From the NCBI GenBank assembly GCA_045504435.1, contig JBEULC010000001.1:930001-994000 (forward strand): a stretch of 64,000 bases of DNA, written 5' to 3'. The translations under genes and the position numbers were made by a program. The notes below the pieces were generated by a model that saw nothing but the letters and a program-made list of their open reading frames with translations, was not told the DNA's origin and made no database searches. Source of the DNA: JBEULC01 sp045504435. Its GTDB lineage: Bacteria > Pseudomonadota > Alphaproteobacteria > WRAU01 > Hepatincolaceae. Below, piece by piece: positions 8,501-16,719 of the stretch. Each line of letters opens with the position of its first letter. Position 1 is the first letter of the stretch.

Positions 8501-9445
8501 CAGGTGGAAGTTGTTGATATCTATTAGGCATTATGTTAGAAATGACTGGAGGCCTATTAATTTTGATAAGCTTATTACAATAGCATAATTAAAAACTTTA
8601 GTATGTTTATAAGAACTACAGAACTGGGAGTTATAGGAATTTTAGCGACTATTTATTTTAAAATAGGTATTAGTATGATAGATTTAACCAATTTTCCTTT
8701 ATAAATCCTAGAGATAATAATCATAATTAGATAGGTCTCCTCCTGGTATCTTTGCCTTATTTTTAAGCATTATTTCTAACAATATTATTATGCTTTTTAA
8801 TTCTGGTAAGATTTTAAAAATAATCTTTTTAGCCGTAATTATTGCCCTTCCTGTTAGAGTAAGTTATAGTGATAAAACTTACTTTTACCAATTAGTATAT
8901 AATTGTAATATTATTATTAATAATATCTTTAAAGTAGTTGTAGAATTTACTTTTATTGGTGTTGACCTATACTAATACTCTTTTTGGCGTCAAAATTTTA
9001 TTACAAGCTAAAGGGTATAAAGTTATAAATTTTTTTAAAATAGCTTTGTAGGTTTAATTGTTTTCCTGGACTACTACAAGCCGTACCACTATTTTACCAA
9101 CTACTTTTGTCTGTGCAAAAAAAATGGGGCTCAGTCAATAAATTAGATTTTTTGTTTTATCTTTAGGAATCCCCTATTCAGGTCATTGTAATTATTTTTA
9201 TGTTCCAGATTTAAGTATACTCTTAGATTGTATAAAATATCTGCTTATCTTCTGCACTACCATTATTTTTGCCCTTGTTACCTCTGTTCTGCTAGCAAGA
9301 GGGTGAGTTACTATAAAATTAGTTATGCCCGTAATTAAAGTTATAGTATTGATTATGGCACGAGACAATATTAGACGTAGTGATAATTTTGATTAATATT
9401 TTTGTGGATTTAATGATTAAGATTATTTCTAAGGATTTTGAGTTA
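8501..9445 (+). pseudogene. Fourth SLC1-family symporter, decayed
   Basis: Fragments in shifting frames match the neighbouring symporters in order: MLEMTGGLLILISLL, then TTELGVIGILATIYFKIG (aligning with VGTTALSVVLGIFVAIYF of copy 3), ILKIIFLAVIIALPVRVS, YSDKTYFYQLVYNCN, VVVEFTFIG, PTTFVCAKKMG (HP1 end), and FFVLSLG. Several frameshifts, stops and deletions separate them, and the TM7-TM8 half is hardly readable. It is a true gene remnant lying between copies 2 and 3, which shows the array once had at least four members. It is more decayed than most pseudogenes in the window, suggesting earlier loss. Confidence 0.85.
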
Positions 9446-9580
9446 AAGACCAAAAAAATAACAGCAAAAATAAAATTTTTATCACTAATTTGCTTGTCAA
9501 TTTTATTAGTTTTTTTTAAAGCTTATTTAAGATTTTTATTATATAATCAACTTTAATGTTTATTAAAAAAGAGGTAAAAT

Positions 9581-10861
9581 ATGTGGAAATTATGGACATC
9601 TGTTAGTATATGGAAAAGAACGTTAGTAGGAATATTTTTAGGTATAGGCTTAGGATTTTTTTTTCAAGATGCAGCCATAATGTTAAAACCTCTAGGTGAT
9701 ACTTTTTTAAGCTTATTAAAAATGATTTTAATTCCATTGGTTTTTATAAGTTTATTAAATAGTATTATAAACGTTAAAAAAGTTTCTTCTTTAGGTCAAA
9801 TGACTTTAAAAGCTATGCTATGGATTGTGGGTACTACGGCATTATCGGTGGTGCTTGGTATATTTGTTGCTATATATTTTCAACCTGGTAAAGGTATGAC
9901 AAAAATTCCTAGCTTTAATAATTCTACTACTCCTATTGTTGCAACTTCTACAGAAAACAATACCCCAACAGCACAACCTAATTCTGGTAAAGAAAATACT
10001 AAATTGCCTACCCTAGCTGATCCTTTGTCAGAAGTTATTCCTTCTAATATGATTATGGCTTTTGCTGAGGGTAAGATCTTGCAAATAATTTTCTTGTCAG
10101 TAATTATTGGTTTAGCTATTAGGACAATTACAGCTGATAAAACCTCTTTGTATCAGTTAGTAGATAATGCTAATGATATCATTAATACTATTATTAGAGT
10201 TATTATTGAATTTGCACCTATTGGGGTATTTTCATTATTGGCTTATACTACTGCTCTCTTTGGCTCTGAGGTACTAATACAATCCGCTAAAATTATTGCC
10301 ATTGTTGTAATCATGTATGCATTTCAACTGTTTGTGATTTTTCCCATAATTTTAAAAGTTAAAGGTCATAATGTTAGAGATTTTTTTAGCAATAGTTTAG
10401 ACGCTTTAGTGATGGCAGTTGCCACAAATAGTAGTAATGCCACTTTACCTACTACTTTTGCCTGTGCAAAAAAAATGGGAATAAATAAAGGAGTAAGATC
10501 TTTTATTTTACCCTTAGGTGCTACTTTAAATATGAATGGTGCAGGGCTTTATCAAGCAATTTTTACAATTTTTGCGGCTAATATTTTCCAAGTTCCCTTG
10601 GATCTCACTAGTTATTTGCTTATTTTTGGCACCACTATGATTTCTTCTATAGGTACTGCAGGAGTTCCTGGAGGAGGTTTAGCTACTGTTCAATTAATTT
10701 TAGTTACGGTAGGTATACCTATAGAAGCTTTGGTATTTTTTGTAGCGATAGATAGATTAATTGGAACTTTACAAACTCCGGTAAATATTGGAGGTGATTT
10801 AATGGTGGCAAGTATCATTTCTAAAGAAATGGAATTAAAAGAGCTAGTAGATAAATCTTAA
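9581..10861 (+). CDS. SLC1/GltP-family symporter, copy 3, with divergent substrate site
   Basis: A 426-residue paralogue with the family signatures (LKPLGDTFLSLLKMILIPLV, HP1 NSSNATLPTTFACAKKM, LNMNGAGLYQ, HP2 GTAGVPGGG). TM8 reads AIDRLIGTLQTPVNIGGD, so relative to GltPh the amino-group-binding Asp394 is Gly395 and Arg397 is Gln398, while D391, T399, N402 and D406 remain. The ligand is therefore probably neither an acidic amino acid nor bound as a standard alpha-amino acid. Residues 104-142 form an extra Ser/Thr/Asn-rich hydrophilic stretch absent from copies 1 and 2, in the variable loop before HP1. ATG start preceded by AAAGAGG. Last member of the array. Confidence 0.85.
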   Translation: MWKLWTSVSIWKRTLVGIFLGIGLGFFFQDAAIMLKPLGDTFLSLLKMILIPLVFISLLNSIINVKKVSSLGQMTLKAMLWIVGTTALSVVLGIFVAIYFQPGKGMTKIPSFNNSTTPIVATSTENNTPTAQPNSGKENTKLPTLADPLSEVIPSNMIMAFAEGKILQIIFLSVIIGLAIRTITADKTSLYQLVDNANDIINTIIRVIIEFAPIGVFSLLAYTTALFGSEVLIQSAKIIAIVVIMYAFQLFVIFPIILKVKGHNVRDFFSNSLDALVMAVATNSSNATLPTTFACAKKMGINKGVRSFILPLGATLNMNGAGLYQAIFTIFAANIFQVPLDLTSYLLIFGTTMISSIGTAGVPGGGLATVQLILVTVGIPIEALVFFVAIDRLIGTLQTPVNIGGDLMVASIISKEMELKELVDKS

Positions 10862-11289
10862 AGATAGAGCATTTATAGTTACAATTATATCTAAGAATTT
10901 ATAAACAAAGGGAAAATTTATTTTATTTTATATTCTATAAAACCTTAATACAACCGTCTTAAGGCCCCCTATCTTTTCTATTTATCAGTTTTACTTATAA
11001 ATTTCTATATCTCAAACAACCCTTAGCATAATAATATCTATTTATATTATTTACTATAAAAAGTGCTATTAAGTTTATTAAAGAAATTTAACTCCATCAA
11101 GTAGAAAATTTGTATACAATTAATAAATTATATACAAAAATATTTACTTCTAATCCATTTTTACAGATAACTAATTTATTACTATTTGAATTTAATCAAT
11201 AGAAAATCTTAACTTGGCTTTTTTGTATTATTTAATTTTATAGGTTTAAATAAATCTAACTTATAATATACCTATTGCCTATGTACAAC
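10862..11289. other. Intergenic DNA after the symporter array
   Basis: No gene recognised on either strand. The only structure I see is a short TTTGTATA/TATACAAA inverted pair near 11110-11140. The sequence is extremely A+T-rich with many stops in all frames. Confidence 0.4.
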
Positions 11290-11332
11290 AAGATAATAGA
11301 TTATTTAGTACTACTAAATAATCTATTATCTT
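11290..11332. repeat. Perfect 20-bp stem palindrome with 3-base loop
   Basis: AAGATAATAGATTATTTAGT is followed by ACT and then the exact reverse complement. It is one of the longest perfect inverted repeats in the window, lying in non-coding DNA between copy 3 of the symporters and a decayed minus-strand gene. TTATTATTT follows on the plus strand, so a terminator role is possible but the site is 430 bp from the nearest upstream stop codon. Confidence 0.6.
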
Positions 11333-11416
11333 TATTATTTGCAAATATTTTTATTTTATTATCTGTATAATATAGCTTTAATTCAATTTTAGTAATATAT
11401 GATGTTTCTATTCTAA

Positions 11417-11630
11417 TTATTCTTGAATTTTTTTCGCCATACGATCGGTTGCCTTTAGATAATTATTTAACCTATATATTTTCATACCTTTAGATAAACA
11501 AATAATAAGAGAAGGTGATCCAGATCTTAAAGCCTCCTTTTAATAATTACTTATGAAAATTAAATCTACAGCTTAATATACTTGGTTAGGAAAAAAAATG
11601 AAAACTATTATAAATCTAGATATTTAGTAA
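11417..11630 (-). pseudogene. 3' end of an unrecognised decayed gene
   Basis: The reverse strand carries a coding-like tail: FIIVFIFFPNQVY, stop, AVDLIFISNY, stop, KEALRSGSPSLIICLSKGMK, IYRLNNYLKATDRMAKKIQE, then TAA at 11417-11419. Both internal TAA codons sit where Gln is plausible. I do not recognise the protein. No start region is readable upstream. Confidence 0.4.
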
Positions 11631-11656
11631 TATTAGGTAAAATTTATTTTCTGTTA

Positions 11657-12229
11657 TTACAATAGTTCCTTATTTTTAATAATTTCTTCCGCTTGCTCTA
11701 CTGTTACTTCTTTATAGGGTAAGGATAATACATTTAAAGTCTCCTTAGCTATATTAAAAATATCAGATTGGATTGTATCTCCTTGTAGCCTAAAGCCATC
11801 ATCTTTTACAATAGGTATAGGTTTTAATAAAAGAATTATAGCATCCTTAAACCAACCATCTAGTATAAGCTCAGTTACTAAGCTTATACCATATGCATAT
11901 AAGGTACAGTCTTTATTCTGATAACTTAAAGGTACTTGAACATTAAAATATCTAATATAGTATAAAGGATCTATAATGCATCTATCATATATCCAATGTT
12001 TTTTTTGTTTGAGTATATTATAAGCTTTAGCAGTTCCCATATAAAAATTAAGTAAAGCTATTTCACTAAAACCATAACGCTCTTTATCTGTAGGTAAAAA
12101 AAGAAAGTTAGGCTCAAGTGATAAACTTCTTACTAATTCTCCCATTATATTATAATCAGGATTATTTTTGTATTTTTCAACAATAGTACTTTTACCACTG
12201 TTATGGGTGCCTGTTAATATAAATTTCAT
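11657..12229 (-). CDS. Small P-loop ATPase/kinase-like protein (AAA_28/NadR-type)
   Basis: A 190-residue protein beginning MKFILTGTHNSGKSTIVEKY, which contains a Walker A loop (GTHNSGKST, residues 7-15). It continues with an aromatic-rich middle (EIALLNFYMGTAKAYNIL, HWIYDRCIIDPLYYIRYF) and a C-terminal part with LQGDTIQSDIFNIAKETL. The DRCIIDPL segment after a Trp-Ile-Tyr resembles the D-R-x-x-x-D lid-proximal motif of nucleoside/nicotinamide riboside kinase-like AAA_28 proteins, suggesting a phosphotransfer role on a small metabolite. The exact substrate cannot be read. It stands alone; kdsA is 380 bp further downstream on the same strand. Confidence 0.6.
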   Translation of the reverse strand: MKFILTGTHNSGKSTIVEKYKNNPDYNIMGELVRSLSLEPNFLFLPTDKERYGFSEIALLNFYMGTAKAYNILKQKKHWIYDRCIIDPLYYIRYFNVQVPLSYQNKDCTLYAYGISLVTELILDGWFKDAIILLLKPIPIVKDDGFRLQGDTIQSDIFNIAKETLNVLSLPYKEVTVEQAEEIIKNKELL

Positions 12230-12610
12230 ATTTATTCCTTAATTATTATTAATGTATAAATTCCTATAAAGTTAAACTAAAAAATTCCTAAGTATAATAT
12301 AGTTAAAGAATTATCTGTGTGTTTTTCTTTATTAAGGTTATGCATTAATATTTCCTTCAATTGGTAATCTAATAAAATAATAGATACCCCCTAAATTCCT
12401 TATAAAGATAATCTCCTAAAATAAGGCTATTACATTATTTTAAATATCTTACTTCTCTTTTAATTAATGGCACAAGGAGGATTTATTTTATAATTTAATT
12501 ACTTTAAAATTAAGGCTTAAGATAGCTTAAAAATTTCTGTTATTTCTATAAGTCTATAAGTTAATTAAAATCAAATAAAGAATTACTCTTAAAAATGTTT
12601 AATACTTAAT
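12230..12610. other. Intergenic DNA between kdsA and the ATPase gene
   Basis: About 380 bp with no open frame, hairpin or riboswitch motif that I can recognise. Confidence 0.4.
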
Positions 12611-13444
12611 TTAGGAATTTATATTTTTGGTAATTTGATCTATTTTTATAAGATTTTTTAGGATCTCCTTAACTTCCTGTAATTTTATCATATTAGGGCC
12701 ATCACTTGGAGCATTGTCAGGATCTTGATGTATTTCTAAAAAAACCCCTGCAACCCCTACTGCTAATGCCGCCTTAGCTAAAAGTGGAGCATATTCTCTA
12801 TTACCCCCTGTTTTATCCCCTAATCCTCCTGGTTTTTGCACCGAATGAGTAGCATCAAAGATCACAGGATAACCTGTTTCTGCCATAATAGGTAAAGATG
12901 TCATATCTACCACTAAATTATTATAGCCAAAACTTACTCCACGTTCACAAAGTAAAAGATTAGTATTTCCTGTACTTTCAATTTTTTTTACTATATTTTT
13001 CATATCCCAAGGCGCTAAAAACTGCCCTTTTTTAATATTAATCATTTTCCCAGTATTACCAGCAGCAATTAATAAATCAGTTTGGCGACATAAAAAAGCG
13101 GGAATTTGTAAAACATCTACAATTTCTGCAACTTCTGAGCATTGATTAGATTCATGTACATCAGTAATTAAAGGAATATTAAATTTAGTTTTAATGTTTT
13201 GAAAAATCTTCAAAGCACCCTTTAATCCTAATCCACGGTTTGCACTAAGACTACTACGATTAGCCTTATCAAAAGAGCTTTTATATATTAAAGAAATTCC
13301 CAATTCTTTTGTAATATCTACTAAAGATTGAGCCATAAACATAGCATGTTCCTCTGTTTCTAATACACAAGGTCCGGCAATTAAAATAAATGGTAAGTGA
13401 TTTGCTATTTTGAAATTATTTAGAGAAAGTACTTTATTTTCCAT
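12611..13444 (-). CDS. kdsA: 3-deoxy-D-manno-octulosonate 8-phosphate synthase
   Basis: A 277-residue class I aldolase-fold enzyme condensing phosphoenolpyruvate with arabinose 5-phosphate to make Kdo-8-phosphate for lipopolysaccharide. Motifs: LIAGPCVLETEEHAMFMAQS, YKSSFDKANRSS, GLGLKGALKIF, LITDVHE, VLQIPAFLCRQTDLLIAAG, FDATHSVQKPGG and GVFLEIHQDPDNAPSDGPNM. Its presence implies that the organism makes at least the inner part of LPS. It follows pyrG by 66 bp, as in other alphaproteobacteria, and is the last gene of the tpiA-secG-pyrG-kdsA run. A metal-binding Cys in the N-terminal GPCVLE is present; further metal ligands cannot be assigned with certainty. Confidence 0.96.
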   Translation of the reverse strand: MENKVLSLNNFKIANHLPFILIAGPCVLETEEHAMFMAQSLVDITKELGISLIYKSSFDKANRSSLSANRGLGLKGALKIFQNIKTKFNIPLITDVHESNQCSEVAEIVDVLQIPAFLCRQTDLLIAAGNTGKMINIKKGQFLAPWDMKNIVKKIESTGNTNLLLCERGVSFGYNNLVVDMTSLPIMAETGYPVIFDATHSVQKPGGLGDKTGGNREYAPLLAKAALAVGVAGVFLEIHQDPDNAPSDGPNMIKLQEVKEILKNLIKIDQITKNINS

Positions 13445-13510
13445 TTATTTTATCCTAATATAAGTGATTTAAATTTCTTGGATTTAAATTTTCTAGAGGT
13501 CAATATTATT

Positions 13511-15184
13511 TTATTTAATTTTTTTGTACTCATAACAAGCTTTTATATAGGTTTGAAATAAAGGGTGAGGGTTAAAAATTTTTGATTTCAGTTCAGGGTG
13601 AAATTGTACCCCAACAAACCATCTATAAGCTGGCAGCTCAACAATTTCCATTAATAATCCATCAGGAGATTGGCCAGAAAATACCAGACCAGCTTCCTCT
13701 AATTGCTTTTTATAGTTTATATTAACTTCATAACGATGGCGATGACGCTCATGAATAACATCAGCATTGTTATAAATATTTTTTACTAAACTATTATCTA
13801 ATAATTTGCAAGGGTAAGATCCAAGCCTCATAGTACCGCCTTTTTTAGAGGTCTCACTTCTTTTTTCTACTACTCCATCTTTTACCCATTCAGAAACTAA
13901 TGCAATTACAGAGACCCCAGTTTTGCTAAACTCAGAAGAATTAGCATCTTTTAGGCCTAGTGCGTTTCTAGCTGTTTCAATAACTACCATCTGCATTCCT
14001 AAGCAAATTCCTAAAAAAGGAATATTTTGCTCTTTAATATAAGTTATTGCCTTAATTTTACCTTCTATACCACGTTCACCAAAACCTGGACCAACTAAAA
14101 TGCCATCTACATTTTTAAAAACATCATTAAGGTTACAATTTTTTTCTTCAAGAATTTCTGAATCCACCCATTTAATGTTTACTTTAAGAAAATTATAAAT
14201 CCCACCATGATTTAAAGCCTCAACCAAAGATTTATAAGCATCTCTAAAAATCACATATTTACCTACAAAAGCTATGGTAACTTCGCTTTGGTAGTTATTA
14301 ATTTTATTTTCTATATCTTGCCATTGGGAAGCATTAAAAGTATGATCAGCTAAAGATTTATTTTCTTCTTTACTTGTTTCAAGTAAGTTATGCCCTTTAA
14401 AATATTCAAGCACCCTATCATCTAACCCTTCTTTATGATAAGCTAAAGGAGCTTGATAAATACAATCTAAATTGTAGCCTGGAATAACATCTTTAGCCTC
14501 TACATTGCAAAATAAGGCAATTTTTTTAATAGCACTTTCTGTAATAGTACGGTTACATCTACATAAAAGTATATCAGGCTTAATGCCTAATGATTGCAGC
14601 TCTCTTACAGAATGTTGAGTTGGCTTGGTTTTAATTTCATCGGCAGCTTCAAGATAAGGTAATAAAGTTAAATGAATTACTAAAACATTTTTCTTCCCTT
14701 TTTCGTTAATAAATTGTCGTAAAGACTCTAAAAAAGGGGTAGACTCAATATCCCCTACTGTTCCCCCAATTTCGCAAATCACAAAATCTTCATCATTTAA
14801 ATCATTTTCAACATAAAGCTTAATTTCATTAGTAACATGGGGTATAACTTGTATAGTATCACCTAAGTAATCTCCATTTCGTTCTTTTTCTATCACGTTA
14901 TAATAGATTTTACCTGCGCTGATGCTATCATTCTTGTTACAAATATTTGTGGTAAATCTTTCATAATGTCCCAAATCTAAATCGGTTTCGGCCCCATCTT
15001 CAGTTACAAAAACTTCCCCATGCTGAAAAGGACTCATTGTCCCTGGATCAACATTTAAGTATGGGTCCATTTTTTTTAATCTTACTTTATACTTTCGTGC
15101 TTCTAACAATGCTCCTAAAGAAGAGGATACTATACCTTTACCTAAAGAGGATGTTACTCCCCCTGTAATAAAAATAAATCTCAT
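13511..15184 (-). CDS. pyrG: CTP synthase
   Basis: A 557-residue amidoligase that converts UTP to CTP with ATP and glutamine. The N-terminal synthetase domain shows FITGGVTSSLGKGIVSSSLG (P-loop), KMDPYLNVDPGTMSPFQHGE and VFVTEDGAETDLDLGHYERF. The C-terminal class I glutaminase shows GILVGPGFGERG, the nucleophile in PFLGICLGMQ, and the catalytic His/Glu in FVGVQFHPELKS. Length is normal. It sits between secG (60 bp upstream) and kdsA (66 bp downstream), the usual alphaproteobacterial order. Confidence 0.98.
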   Translation of the reverse strand: MRFIFITGGVTSSLGKGIVSSSLGALLEARKYKVRLKKMDPYLNVDPGTMSPFQHGEVFVTEDGAETDLDLGHYERFTTNICNKNDSISAGKIYYNVIEKERNGDYLGDTIQVIPHVTNEIKLYVENDLNDEDFVICEIGGTVGDIESTPFLESLRQFINEKGKKNVLVIHLTLLPYLEAADEIKTKPTQHSVRELQSLGIKPDILLCRCNRTITESAIKKIALFCNVEAKDVIPGYNLDCIYQAPLAYHKEGLDDRVLEYFKGHNLLETSKEENKSLADHTFNASQWQDIENKINNYQSEVTIAFVGKYVIFRDAYKSLVEALNHGGIYNFLKVNIKWVDSEILEEKNCNLNDVFKNVDGILVGPGFGERGIEGKIKAITYIKEQNIPFLGICLGMQMVVIETARNALGLKDANSSEFSKTGVSVIALVSEWVKDGVVEKRSETSKKGGTMRLGSYPCKLLDNSLVKNIYNNADVIHERHRHRYEVNINYKKQLEEAGLVFSGQSPDGLLMEIVELPAYRWFVGVQFHPELKSKIFNPHPLFQTYIKACYEYKKIK

Positions 15185-15244
15185 ATAAAATTCTCTCCTT
15201 TAAGGTTATTAAATGTTGATCTTTTATTAAAGTCATTAGAAGCT

Positions 15245-15622
15245 TTAATTTGCTAAAGGTACCTCAAGTAAAGTTGGCTTATTTTTCTCTACCGCAGAAG
15301 ATTGAGCAGAATCATTTGTAGAATCTGTGATAGTAAGAGGGGGTTCCTTATTAACGCTTTCAATTTTTTCTATAAGATTACTTGGCGTAGTGGATTTTCT
15401 TAAATGAATACCTCCAATTATTATGCTGTTTACAAAAAAAGCAAAGCCTAAAATAATAGTGATGCGAGTTAAAGGATTAGAAACTAAAGACTTATTAGCA
15501 AAAAATGAATTATATTGGTTAGAACTAATTAAACTAGTTCCCCCCTCACTTTTTTGAAAAACCACAAGTACTATAAGTAAAATTGTTATTATAAATTGTA
15601 AAACGTATAAAAAGGTAATCAT
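15245..15622 (-). CDS. secG: Preprotein translocase subunit SecG
   Basis: A 125-residue small membrane protein with two hydrophobic segments (about 2-20, FLYVLQFIITILLIVLVVFQ, and 52-70, ITIILGFAFFVNSIIIGGI) and the SecG signature KSEGG followed by LTRITIILGFAFF. It assists SecYE in exporting proteins across the inner membrane. The C-terminal third is hydrophilic and low-complexity, as usual for alphaproteobacterial SecG. It lies 31 bp downstream of tpiA and before pyrG. Confidence 0.92.
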   Translation of the reverse strand: MITFLYVLQFIITILLIVLVVFQKSEGGTSLISSNQYNSFFANKSLVSNPLTRITIILGFAFFVNSIIIGGIHLRKSTTPSNLIEKIESVNKEPPLTITDSTNDSAQSSAVEKNKPTLLEVPLAN

Positions 15623-15653
15623 GTTGCCTCTGATGGTATATTTAATTTAATAT

Positions 15654-16409
15654 TTATTTAGAATTTTTGATAATGGCAACAAAATCTGCAGGAATTAATG
15701 AAGCGCCTCCAATTAATCCTCCATCTACATCTTCTAATTCTAAAATTTCTTTGCTATTATCGGCCTTTAAAGAACCCCCATAAAGTATCCTGATTTTATC
15801 TGCTTGTTCTTTAGAAATAACTTTGGTTAAAACTTGCCGAATATGAGCATGAACAATTTTTATGTCTTCTAAATTTGGTACTAAGCCTGTGCCAATTGCC
15901 CAAATAGGTTCATAAGCGATTACTAAATTTTGCGAATCTAGAGTTTTTGGTAATGATTCCTCAATTTGCTTAGTAATAACATCTAAAGTTTTATTGAAAT
16001 TTTTTTCCTCTAAGCTTTCTCCGATGCAAAGAATAACGATTAAGCCATTTCCTATGGCTGCTTTAACCTTTTTATTAATTATTTCATTGCTTTCTTGATG
16101 ATTTACTCGCCTTTCAGAATGTCCCAAAATCACATACTTACAGCCTAAATCTTTAAGCATGGCAGGGCTGATATCTCCTGTATGAGCTCCTTTGGTGGCA
16201 AAATGACTATCTTGACCGCCTAAATTAATATTTTTGTCATTTAAAATTCTATATAGTTCGGATATTAAAGTATAAGGGGGGCAAATAACAAGGTCAGCTT
16301 TAGGGTCTAAATTTTTGAGGAGATTAACCAATTCCGTAACTTTTTCTTTACTATCGGCTAGATGACCGTTCATTTTCCAATTGCCCGCTATAATTGATTT
16401 TCTTAACAT
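15654..16409 (-). CDS. tpiA: Triosephosphate isomerase
   Basis: A 251-residue TIM-barrel enzyme interconverting dihydroxyacetone phosphate and glyceraldehyde 3-phosphate. The motifs are complete: IAGNWKMNG (Asn and Lys), CKYVILGHSERR (catalytic His), LVIAYEPIWAIGTG (catalytic Glu and flexible loop) and IRILYGGSLKADN (phosphate site). First gene of the minus-strand tpiA-secG-pyrG-kdsA run, divergent from the PpiD-like gene across 310 bp. Confidence 0.98.
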   Translation of the reverse strand: MLRKSIIAGNWKMNGHLADSKEKVTELVNLLKNLDPKADLVICPPYTLISELYRILNDKNINLGGQDSHFATKGAHTGDISPAMLKDLGCKYVILGHSERRVNHQESNEIINKKVKAAIGNGLIVILCIGESLEEKNFNKTLDVITKQIEESLPKTLDSQNLVIAYEPIWAIGTGLVPNLEDIKIVHAHIRQVLTKVISKEQADKIRILYGGSLKADNSKEILELEDVDGGLIGGASLIPADFVAIIKNSK

Positions 16410-16719
16410 GATCTACCTTTTTTAATATTTATATAGTAAATTAATAATTGTACTATATTTTTTACTCTAATTATAAGAGTTAATTCACTTATATAATTAG
16501 ATTATATTGATATATTGTATTATAAACTTTATGGATTTTATCACTTTTTTATTTGCTAAGCAATAAACAAAAATTGCAATTGCTTTTTGTACAAATGATG
16601 GGTAGTATTTAAATTTGATAATCGTAAAGATTTTAATTCTGCTGCTTTTATTATGCTTTTATTAATTTACTACTGTTATTGATTTATAAAAAGGATGTTC
16701 ACAAAGGAAGTTTAACATT
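16410..16719. promoter_or_regulatory. Divergent promoter region between tpiA and the PpiD-like gene
   Basis: A 310-bp A+T-rich region that must hold promoters for both directions. I cannot single out convincing -35/-10 pairs. CACAAAGGAAG just upstream of 16720 supplies the ribosome binding site for the plus-strand gene. Confidence 0.4.
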
